Shown here one piece after another: positions 8,675 through 15,197 of a DNA stretch of 64,000 nt. The translations under genes were made by a program, and so were the position numbers. How positions within the stretch are numbered: position 1 is the first letter of the stretch; every line of letters begins with the position of its first letter. Origin of the DNA: Methyloligella sp. GL2 (GTDB lineage Bacteria; Pseudomonadota; Alphaproteobacteria; Rhizobiales; Methyloligellaceae); assembly GCF_013341275.1 (NCBI RefSeq), contig NZ_CP054476.1, positions 2,902,988 to 2,966,987 on the forward strand. Reading direction: 5' to 3'. The notes below the pieces were generated by a model, which saw only the letters and a program-made list of their open reading frames with translations, did no database searches and had not been told where the DNA came from.

Positions 8675-9804
8675 CTCACCTTGGCCAGTAGCTCGCTGTA
8701 AAGCGCCACCGTCTCCTGCCCCACGCGATCGGCGGAGAATTTCTGCTCTACCCGGGCGCGGGCGTTCTTGCCCATGCGCTGCCGCAGCGCCGCATCGCCT
8801 GCCAATTTCTCCATCGCATCGGCGAAGGCTTGCGGATCGTCCGGCGGCACCAAGAACCCGGTTTCGCCATCGATGACGATCTCACGGGAGCCCGGCACAT
8901 CGGTCGCCACCATGGGCCGGCCGCAGGCGGCGGCCTCCAGCAAGGTCTTGGGCAGCCCCTCCCCGCCGCGCGAGCCGAGCACGGCGAAATGGGCCTCTTT
9001 CCAGACCTCGCGCACATCGTCCTTATGACCGAGCCAGTGGATGTTGAAGGCGGAGGCGAATTCGCGCAGCTGCTCCGGCGCCAGCGAGCCGGGATTCTCC
9101 GGATCCTCGTCGCCGACCAGCAGGAGCCGCAACTCCACCCCGCGATGGCGCAAGATCTCATGGGCCTCGACGATGGTCGGCACCCCCTTCACTGCGACCA
9201 TACGGCCGACAAAGGCGGCGGTGACCGGCGGCGGCGGCTCGGGCAGCACGGTGAAATGCGCAGTATCGACGCCGGAGCCGAGGATCATGCGGATGCGGTC
9301 CTGCGGTACGCCGAGATCGCGCAGGAAGGCGGCATCGTCGGGGTTCTGCACCAGGGCCCAGCTATAGGCGCGGGTGAGCAGAAAGCCGAGCAGCTTGCCC
9401 ACCAGCTGGCGGATGGCCTCGGTCTCGCGTCCATTGTCGGCGAACAGCGTGCCGCGCCCGGCCAGCCCGTTGATCACCAGCTTGACCGGCGAGACGAGCG
9501 CTGCGCTGCTGCTGGCGATGATCGGCTTGATGCCGACATTGTGGACGATGACCGGCCTCAGCTTGCGCATCAGCCGGCGGATTTCCCAGGCGGTGCGCAG
9601 AATGCGGGTTGGCGAGAAGCCGCCGCGGGAAAGCGGCAGGTCGTAGGAGGTAAAGCCTTCGGCATCGATCTCGCCGCGGCGGGCGCCCATGCGGCCAGCG
9701 ACATGCACCTCGTAGCCGGCATCGCGGGCGGCGCGCGCCATGGGCAGGCGATGGGTGAGGAAGGCCCAATCCTCGGTGATCACGAAGAGCAGTCGGCGTG
9801 GCAT
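8656..9804 (-). CDS. GT4 family glycosyltransferase
   Basis: Retaining, GT-B fold glycosyltransferase that probably adds a sugar to the O-antigen or another surface glycan in the cytoplasm. The 382-residue protein starts MPRRLLFVITEDWAFLTHR, with an N-terminal GT4-type domain (FLTHRLPMARAARDAGYEVHV) and a C-terminal donor domain. In the latter, AFVGRMVAVKGVPTIVEA and the EGLPKTLLEAAACGRP segment with its two conserved Glu residues are the hallmark of GT4. Its 3' end faces the QuiNAc-type trio; it is transcribed apart from it, towards it. The acceptor and donor are unknown. The C-terminus (VSEAGKS) ends inside a tandem DNA repeat. Confidence 0.87.
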   Translation of the reverse strand: MPRRLLFVITEDWAFLTHRLPMARAARDAGYEVHVAGRMGARRGEIDAEGFTSYDLPLSRGGFSPTRILRTAWEIRRLMRKLRPVIVHNVGIKPIIASSSAALVSPVKLVINGLAGRGTLFADNGRETEAIRQLVGKLLGFLLTRAYSWALVQNPDDAAFLRDLGVPQDRIRMILGSGVDTAHFTVLPEPPPPVTAAFVGRMVAVKGVPTIVEAHEILRHRGVELRLLLVGDEDPENPGSLAPEQLREFASAFNIHWLGHKDDVREVWKEAHFAVLGSRGGEGLPKTLLEAAACGRPMVATDVPGSREIVIDGETGFLVPPDDPQAFADAMEKLAGDAALRQRMGKNARARVEQKFSADRVGQETVALYSELLAKVSEAGKS

Positions 9805-9960
9805 TCGCGATCTCGTCAGGAAGACGCGTTGAAGAGAAGCGCTCGGCGGCCCCGCGGCGGGGCCGACCCTTTGTGGTCGATTGCCGCATGGCTTGCAAGC
9901 GGAACAGCCGCCCGGGCGCGGACGTTGTGAGCCTCAGTGAAAGCAAGAGAGGAGGACAGC

Positions 9961-10503
9961 ATGAACACGTTTCTCTCGTCGACCGCGATCGCGCTCCTGC
10001 TGGCAAGCGGCATTGCCAGTCCGAGCCTCGCGCAAGAGGCGGCAAGCCCCGATGCGGGCCCGGCCCCGATGCAAATGGAACCGCACGGCCAGATGGGCGA
10101 GATGGGCCAGATGGGCGATGCCGCGGCGATGAACGGCAGCAGCGCGAAGGGGGCGGTGAGCTTGCAAGCCAAGCTTCCGGAGAATGCCGATCCGGTCAGC
10201 AATTACTATCACCAGGTGGTCTATGGCCCTGACGGGAGTCAGATCGGCGACATCAACGATCTTCTGATCGGCCCGAATGGCCGAATCGCCACGGCGATCA
10301 TCGGCGTCGGCGGCTTCCTCGGGGTCGGCGAGAAGAATGTCGCCATTCCGTTCGCGGCGCTGCTGGAGAGCCGGGATGAGACCGGCGAGATCCGCCTGAC
10401 CTTGAATGCCACCAAGGCGGCGTTGGAGAAGGCGCCCGGCTTCACCTTCGATACCGAGACGAAGACCTGGCAGCCGATCAAGGATCAGGACCGGCCGAGC
10501 TGA
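9961..10503 (+). CDS. Exported PRC-barrel domain protein
   Basis: A secreted protein of 180 residues with a signal peptide (MNTFLSSTAIALLLASGIAS, cleaved near SLAQE), a short Met/Gly/Gln-rich segment (residues about 34-52), then a PRC-barrel domain from NYYHQVVYGPDGSQIGDIND to the end. PRC barrels act as small beta-barrel adaptors that bind partners or ligands; in alphaproteobacteria exported versions are common and mostly uncharacterised. The ATG at 9961 is preceded by a strong GAGGAGG site. It stands alone, divergent from the glycosyltransferase, and is followed by a strong hairpin terminator. Confidence 0.8.
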   Translation: MNTFLSSTAIALLLASGIASPSLAQEAASPDAGPAPMQMEPHGQMGEMGQMGDAAAMNGSSAKGAVSLQAKLPENADPVSNYYHQVVYGPDGSQIGDINDLLIGPNGRIATAIIGVGGFLGVGEKNVAIPFAALLESRDETGEIRLTLNATKAALEKAPGFTFDTETKTWQPIKDQDRPS

Positions 10504-10530
10504 GCGAAACAGACAAGGCTTAGATGCGCG

Positions 10531-10556
10531 AAAGGGCCGGAGCGATCCGGCCCTTT
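10531..10556. terminator. Bidirectional Rho-independent terminator
   Basis: A perfect 10-base-pair stem (aaagggccgg, loop agcgat, ccggcccttt) with TTTT at the plus-strand end, 27 bases after the PRC-barrel stop. The minus strand also ends in TTT, so it may also stop transcripts running from the tRNA-His side. Confidence 0.8.
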
Positions 10557-10622
10557 TCATTTGCGGCGTCTTCTTTACTTAAGAAGTCTTCGCTGCGGTC
10601 CGCGTGAAGGGGGCCGCCCGGA

Positions 10623-10699
10623 TGGTACCGCTGACTGGATTCGAACCAGTGACCTCTTGATCCACAATCAAGCGCTCTAACCAACTGAGCTACAGCGGC
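10623..10699 (-). tRNA. tRNA-His (anticodon GTG), alphaproteobacterial type
   Basis: Complete cloverleaf of 77 bases including an encoded CCA. The anticodon loop is TTGTGGA between CTTGA and TCAAG, so the anticodon is GTG (His). The T arm has TTCGAAT flanked by ACTGG/CCAGT. The acceptor stem runs GCCGCTG with CAGCGGT, ending in a G1-U72 wobble, with A at position 73. The base before G1 is C, so there is no encoded G-1, and no C73. This is the known alphaproteobacterial departure from the usual tRNA-His identity rule. Confidence 0.96.
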
Positions 10700-10724
10700 G
10701 CAACGATCCGTTTCGGATGCGCGA

Positions 10725-10752
10725 ACCTAAGGGCTGTCGCGCCCTCTGGCAA
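10725..10752 (-). promoter_or_regulatory. Possible tRNA-His promoter
   Basis: On the minus strand, TTGCCA (10752-10747) and TTAGGT (10730-10725) are separated by 16 bases and lie 26 bases upstream of the tRNA. The -35 match is fair and the -10 match weak. Confidence 0.3.
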
Positions 10753-10826
10753 GCACCGGAGAGGTGAGAATTTGCCGGCCCCGCACGACCGCAATGCCGC
10801 ACCTTCTAGCACCAAATCGCAGACAC

Positions 10827-10853
10827 AAAAAAGGCCCGAGCGAACCCGGACCT
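10827..10853 (-). terminator. Phasin Rho-independent terminator
   Basis: On the minus strand the sequence forms a 9-base-pair stem (AGGTCCGGG, tetraloop TTCG, CTCGGGCCT, two G-T pairs) followed by six T. It lies about 115 bases after the phasin stop codon. Confidence 0.85.
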
Positions 10854-10968
10854 CTCAACTAGGGGAACGCATGGCGGAGGCTTGGCCTCCTCTGGTTCTC
10901 GCTCGGCATCCCGCCAAGCGGCCGCGGCGTTCTCGCGGACTGGTCTGCCCTGCCTTGACCGGTCCGGT

Positions 10969-11466
10969 CTATTTGGCGAGGGCGCGGTCGAACTGGCTCT
11001 TGATCGGAGCCGACGCATCCTCGGCGATCTTGGCCGAAAGGGTGCGAATCTCGCCGGCCTGATCGGAGAAGGTCTCCATCTGCTTCTGCATGAAGGCCTG
11101 CTGCATCTTGGCAAACTCGCCGAAATCCTTGGCCTCGGAGAGCTGCTTGGCGAAGGCGAAGCTGGTGTTCATGTTGGTCTGGGCCATTTCGAAGAGCTTC
11201 TGGCTGAAGGCGGAAGCGCCCTGCCCGTAAGCATCGAAGGATTTCTCGAAAGCCTGGACCGTGTCTTCCATCGCATCCTTGGCCTTCTCGTAATTCTCAC
11301 GGCTCTGGGCGATTGCCTTCTCGGCCATGTCACGGAAGCCTTCGGGGATGGCGGCGGTGAAGTCGTTCGAGAAGTCGGAAGCCGCTTTCTCCGCGGTTTC
11401 GACTGTCTCTGCGACCGCGTCCTTCGCCTCCTCGATCGCGCCCTCGGGGGAGTCAGAGCTGGTCAT
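10969..11466 (-). CDS. Phasin family protein (polyhydroxyalkanoate granule coat)
   Basis: Phasins coat intracellular polyhydroxyalkanoate granules and steady their size. The 165-residue product is almost wholly alpha-helical and charged, without signal peptide. It carries the Phasin_2-type core (residues about 45-150: AIPEGFRDMAEKAIAQSRENYEKAKDA, then FEMAQTNMNTSFAFAKQLSEAKDFGE and QKQMETFSDQAGEIR). The ATG at 11466 has TAGGAG eight bases upstream, better than the in-frame ATG at 11511. A terminator follows, and a PhaR-like operator lies about 70 bases upstream. A paralogue is at 22030; both share the FAFA-LAEAKDF core. No synthase gene (phaC) is in the window. Confidence 0.88.
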   Translation of the reverse strand: MTSSDSPEGAIEEAKDAVAETVETAEKAASDFSNDFTAAIPEGFRDMAEKAIAQSRENYEKAKDAMEDTVQAFEKSFDAYGQGASAFSQKLFEMAQTNMNTSFAFAKQLSEAKDFGEFAKMQQAFMQKQMETFSDQAGEIRTLSAKIAEDASAPIKSQFDRALAK

Positions 11467-11535
11467 TGGGTGGTCTCCTAGATTGGCGTAAAGCGATTGG
11501 CGTAAAGCCACCTCGCGGCGGACATGACAATATCA

Positions 11536-11547
11536 TGCTGCACTGCA
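11536..11547. promoter_or_regulatory. Candidate PhaR operator upstream of phasin
   Basis: The sequence TGCTGCACTGCA, followed by ATATAATATGGTGCA, lies 70 bases before the phasin start. TGC/GCA-rich sites of this kind are known PhaR targets near alphaproteobacterial phasin genes. The match is by eye; no matrix score was possible. Confidence 0.4.
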
Positions 11548-11774
11548 ATATAATATGGTGCATCGCGGCGGCACAAGGGAATGTCGCGGCAATCCCATCA
11601 TTTTTCGCGCTCTAGACGCCTCGCGCCATTCGCGCTATGGAACTTTTTAGCCCTTTACTAAATTTAGGGGCCAATTGAGACTGGATCGCTAACCCTAGTA
11701 GAATCCAAAGCTCAGAACCGCCCGCTACCGGACAGTAGCGCCCTCAAGCGACCGCAGCGTGACTGTGCAGGCCC

Positions 11775-13145
11775 ATGGCGGACACCTTCCAGAAGCATCA
11801 CGGCAAAGAGAACGACCAGACCCGCGAAGCGCTGGAGCACATCGCCCGGGCGCTGGGACGCGCGCCGGGCCAGTCGGCGCCGATGCAGACGATTCCGGAA
11901 GACAGCGCCACGCTCGCGCTGGCAAGCGGCGCACCGGTGCTGCAGGGCGAAAGCCTGAGCCTGCTGCTGGATGCGATGCCGACCGCGGTCGCCCTGATCG
12001 AGAAAGATGCGCTGCTTCTGGCCAACAAGGCCTTCGTCAACGCGTTCGGCTTCGGCTCGTTCGAGGAGCTGCAGGCGGAGGGCGGCTTGCGGCGCATCGT
12101 GCCGAAAGGTTTGGACGAGGCCGAGGTGGTGGTGAGCGCCGATAGCGAGCGCTTGTCGCAAATCCGCGTCGAGGGCCTCACCCGCGGGCGGCGCCAGATC
12201 AAGGCGCAGTTCGAGGTGACGGTCATCGCCCCGGAGCGGAATTTACGCCTGTTGCGGCTGCTGGACAGCGCCGGACGGGTCGAGCCGCAAGCGGCGACCG
12301 AACCGGACCAACAGATGCCTGCGGCCGACGCCCCGGCTCCTGCTGCGGAAGAAGCTCCTGCCGCGGAAGAAGCTCCTGCTACGGAAGAGGCTCCTGCCGC
12401 GGAAGCGGCCGCTGCGCCCGAGCCGCCGCTCGGCGCCACCGAGCAGCAGCTCGGCTTCCTCGCCAAGGTGAGCCACGAGGTGCGCACGCCGCTCAACTCG
12501 ATCCTCGGTTTCGCCGAGCTGATGATCGGCGAGAAGCTGGGGCCGATCGGCAACGACCGCTACAAGGGCTATATCGAGGATATCCATCGAAGCGGGCTCT
12601 ATGCGCTGAGCCTGCTCAACGACCTTCTGGATCTCTCCAAGATCGAGGCGGGCAAATTCGAGCTCGACTTCACCGCGGTGGATCCGGAGGAGATCGTGGA
12701 GGAATGCATCCACAGCCTGCAGCCCCTGGCGAAGCGCGAGCGCATCTTGCTGCGCACCTCGCTGGAGCCGGGCCTGCCGCACATGCTGGCGGACCGGCGG
12801 CGGCTGAAGCAGATTCTGCTCAACCTGCTTTCCAACGCCATCAAGTTCACCCGCGAAGGCGGCCAGGTGATCTTGTCCGGCACGCTGACCTCCAAGGGCG
12901 CCTTGCGGCTGCGGGTCAGCGATAACGGCGTCGGCATGGGCGCCGACGAGGTGCATCTGGCCATGCAGCCCTTCAAGCAGCTGGATACCGCACCGCGTAA
13001 GCAGGGCGGCACCGGGCTCGGCCTGCCGCTAACCAAGGCGCTGGTGGAAGCGAACCGGGCGCGCTTCATCCTCTCCAGCGAAACCGGGCGCGGCACCTCG
13101 GCCGACGTGGTGTTCCCGAAGGAACGGCTGGTCAAGCCGTCCTAA
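11775..13145 (+). CDS. PAS-domain sensor histidine kinase, PdhS/DivJ/PleC-like
   Basis: Cytoplasmic histidine kinase of 456 residues with no transmembrane segment. Layout: a PAS-like domain at about 60-165 (LSLLLDAMPTAVALIEKDALLLANKAF); an Ala/Glu/Pro-rich linker at 187-211 made from four 18-base DNA repeats; a HisKA domain with phosphoacceptor His234 in KVSHEVRTPLNSILGF; and a HATPase domain with LLNLLSNAIKFT and GGTGLGLPL. The H-box and following GEKLGPIGNDRYKGYIEDIH closely resemble the PdhS/DivJ/PleC kinases that act on DivK in alphaproteobacterial cell-cycle control, but the protein is much shorter than PdhS. No response regulator is adjacent. The cell-cycle link is an inference. Confidence 0.83.
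   Translation: MADTFQKHHGKENDQTREALEHIARALGRAPGQSAPMQTIPEDSATLALASGAPVLQGESLSLLLDAMPTAVALIEKDALLLANKAFVNAFGFGSFEELQAEGGLRRIVPKGLDEAEVVVSADSERLSQIRVEGLTRGRRQIKAQFEVTVIAPERNLRLLRLLDSAGRVEPQAATEPDQQMPAADAPAPAAEEAPAAEEAPATEEAPAAEAAAAPEPPLGATEQQLGFLAKVSHEVRTPLNSILGFAELMIGEKLGPIGNDRYKGYIEDIHRSGLYALSLLNDLLDLSKIEAGKFELDFTAVDPEEIVEECIHSLQPLAKRERILLRTSLEPGLPHMLADRRRLKQILLNLLSNAIKFTREGGQVILSGTLTSKGALRLRVSDNGVGMGADEVHLAMQPFKQLDTAPRKQGGTGLGLPLTKALVEANRARFILSSETGRGTSADVVFPKERLVKPS
12336..12407 (+). repeat. Four 18-base coding repeats in the kinase linker
   Basis: Units beginning gctcctgc at 12336, 12354, 12372 and 12390 each encode a six-residue APAAEE-like step. They form the flexible linker between the PAS and HisKA domains and could vary in number between strains. 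Confidence 0.85.
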
Positions 13146-13487
13146 CCGGCGCGCCGGCGACGCTCTTCGCTTGAAAAGTTTCGGTCGCTCTATTCGGCAC
13201 TCACCTCTCTCCTCTTCACCCGCAATGCATGCGCTGCTCTGCATTGTCGAAATTCTACTTTCGTCTTTTCTGAACATCTGTAAGTAAAACTTCACGACAA
13301 CTTATCGATGCCTCTCACACCTAAATACTAGAAGCTTTCTAAGGTGCGTTAGACTTCGACTTAGGCGTTGACCTTGCCGGTAAGACGATTTAATCGGGAA
13401 GATAGAGTCATATTTTTTGCGGTCTGCCGGGGATGCGCAGGCCGATCCGATACCGGGGCCTTGAACCCCGCCTATTGGAGGAGTGAG
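13146..13487. other. Upstream region of the ferric uptake operon
   Basis: No gene is seen. AT-richer than its surroundings, it holds the ICE box at 13327-13343 and a possible promoter with TTGACC at 13368-13373 and TTTAAT at 13389-13394 (spacing 15, short of the ideal 17). A CCGGCGCGCCGG palindrome sits right after the kinase stop. Confidence 0.5.
13327..13343. promoter_or_regulatory. Candidate Irr-binding ICE box
   Basis: The element actagaa-gct-ttctaag matches the alphaproteobacterial Irr (iron control element) consensus TTTAGAA-N3-TTCTAAA at 11 of 14 informative bases, with perfect TAGAA/TTCTA inner arms. It lies 145 bases upstream of a ferric binding protein gene and upstream of a possible -35, a position fitting activation under iron shortage. 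Confidence 0.55.
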
Positions 13488-14564
13488 ATGAAGTCCGCCC
13501 TTGTGCGTATGGCGGCGTTGGCGCCTATGGCTTTCGGCCTGGCGCTTGGCGCGGCGACGCTGACCCTATCCGGCAATCCGGCCGCGGCCGACGAGGCTGC
13601 CGGCGAGGTCAATGTCTTTTCCTACCGCCAGCCTTATCTGATCGCACCTCTGTTCGACCGTTTCACCGACGAGACCGGCATCACGGTCAATGTGGTCTAT
13701 GCCAAATCCGGACTGATCGAGCGTATCGCAACGCTCGGCCGCAATTCGCAGGCCGACGTGCTGCTCACCACCGATATCGGCAATCTCACCCAAGCGGTGG
13801 ATGCCGGCATTGCGGAAGCCTTCACCTCCGAGCCGCTGGAAGCGGAGATCCCGGCGCAGTATCGCGCCGAAGACGGTAGCTGGTGGGGCCTCACCCGCCG
13901 GGCGCGGGTGATCTACGCCTCCAAGGACCGGGTGGATCAGGACAGCTTCACCTATGAGGAGCTGGCCGAGCCGAAATGGCAGGGCAAGATCTGCATCCGC
14001 TCCGGGCAGCATCCCTACAACATCGCGCTGATCGCCTCGATGATCGCCCATCACGGCGAGGAAGAGACCGAGGCGTGGCTGACCGGGCTGAAGAACAACC
14101 TGGCCCGCAAGCCGGCCGGCAACGACCGGCTGCAGGTGAAGGGCGTCTATACCGGCGAGTGCGATATCGCCATCGCCAATACGTATTACATGGGCTCCAT
14201 GCTCACCAATGAGGATGAGCCCGAGCAGAAAGAATGGGCAGAGTCGGTGCGCATCGTCTTCCCCAACACGGAAGGCCGCGGCACCCATGTGAATCTCTCC
14301 GGCGCGGTGCTGGTCAAGGACGCGCCGCACCGGGAGAACGCGGTGAAGCTGCTCGAATTCCTGGCCTCGGACGAGGGGCAGGAAATCTATGCCGAGGTCA
14401 ACCACGAATACCCGGTAAAGCAGGGGGTGGCCTGGTCGGACTTGGTGCAATCCTGGGGCGACTTCAAAGCCGATCCCCTATCACTCAATGAAATCGCGGC
14501 TCTGAGAAAGAGGGCGAGCGAGCTCGTCGACAAAGTGGGTTTCGACGACGGGCCGAGCTCGTAA
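13488..14564 (+). CDS. Ferric iron ABC transporter periplasmic binding protein (FbpA type)
   Basis: Captures Fe3+ in the periplasm and hands it to a membrane permease. The 358-residue product starts at 13488, after GGAGGAG, with a signal peptide ending near PAAADEAAG. Mature features are VNVFSYRQPYLIAPLFDRFTDETGI and the tandem tyrosines Tyr233/Tyr234 in NTYYMGS, the Fe3+-ligand pair of FbpA/FutA proteins. ICIRSGQHPYNIALIASMIA is also characteristic. It heads an operon with the Cys-rich gene 10 bases downstream and the permease after it. A candidate ICE box upstream suggests iron-dependent control through Irr. Confidence 0.9.
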   Translation: MKSALVRMAALAPMAFGLALGAATLTLSGNPAAADEAAGEVNVFSYRQPYLIAPLFDRFTDETGITVNVVYAKSGLIERIATLGRNSQADVLLTTDIGNLTQAVDAGIAEAFTSEPLEAEIPAQYRAEDGSWWGLTRRARVIYASKDRVDQDSFTYEELAEPKWQGKICIRSGQHPYNIALIASMIAHHGEEETEAWLTGLKNNLARKPAGNDRLQVKGVYTGECDIAIANTYYMGSMLTNEDEPEQKEWAESVRIVFPNTEGRGTHVNLSGAVLVKDAPHRENAVKLLEFLASDEGQEIYAEVNHEYPVKQGVAWSDLVQSWGDFKADPLSLNEIAALRKRASELVDKVGFDDGPSS

Positions 14565-14574
14565 GGAGGCTGAT

Positions 14575-15114
14575 ATGAGCTTTCACAACAAGCAACTGAA
14601 CGGCATGGTGGATATGGGGTCCTCAAGCCAACTTTACGTTCCGCCGCGGCAGGGCGCCGAATGGCTGGTCGGGGTCGGCTTCCGCTGCTGGCTCGCCGGC
14701 TACGACACCGGCGACATCGCCTGCTGGGAGACCGGTTGGAACGAATATTCCAAGGCGCTGGGACCGGAGCGGGCCAAGCGCGCGGTGACCGAGCTGGCCT
14801 GCTGGGTGCGCACCTTGCGCGGCCATGCCTCGCGCAAGATCGAGTACTACCCGTTCGGCTGCAACGGCTTCTGCCCGGATGAGTGCATGGCGGTGTCGCT
14901 GATCGCCGCCTCGCAGCATAGCCGCTGCCCGGCGATGCAGGCCTGCGCCCTGGCGCTGACCGGCTCCAGCTTCGTCGATCCGGTGATCGATGCGGCCAAC
15001 GCCTTCGGCGATGTGCTGCAGGATGCCGATCTGCGGCTGAGCCCCGAAGCGGTGGCGGCGCTGGCCGCCAATTCCCGCGGCGGTGAGAACGCTGCCGCTG
15101 CAGGCCGCGGCTGA
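14575..15114 (+). CDS. Cys-rich conserved protein in the ferric uptake operon, function unknown
   Basis: I do not recognise the family. The 179-residue product has no signal peptide or membrane segment and carries eight cysteines (38, 50, 76, 96, 100, 104, 118, 124). Three of these are spaced C-x3-C-x3-C (CNGFCPDEC, 96-104), which with nearby His116 could bind a metal or an iron-sulfur cluster. The N-terminal half is rich in Trp (WLVGVGFRCWLAGYDTGD, CWETGWNEY). The ATG is preceded by GGAGG. It sits between the ferric binding protein and the permease with no room for a separate promoter, and its end overlaps the presumed start of the permease. A cytoplasmic role in handling imported iron is an inference from place and cysteines only. 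Confidence 0.75.
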   Translation: MSFHNKQLNGMVDMGSSSQLYVPPRQGAEWLVGVGFRCWLAGYDTGDIACWETGWNEYSKALGPERAKRAVTELACWVRTLRGHASRKIEYYPFGCNGFCPDECMAVSLIAASQHSRCPAMQACALALTGSSFVDPVIDAANAFGDVLQDADLRLSPEAVAALAANSRGGENAAAAGRG

Positions 15115-15197
15115 ACGCAACCGGGCATCTTGGGCTGACCGCCGCGGCACTCGCTGTCGTTGCGGTCACGCTCGCCCCGCTTGCGGCGATCCTCGCC

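Noticed and set aside
9847..9865. GC-rich hairpin between the glycosyltransferase and PRC-barrel genes
   Set aside because: A 7-base-pair stem in a GC-rich divergent region upstream of both genes; no T run and no gene ends there.
10772..11062. A 96-codon open frame between tRNA-His and the phasin
   Set aside because: It overlaps the phasin terminator and runs antisense to the phasin; product is basic and featureless.
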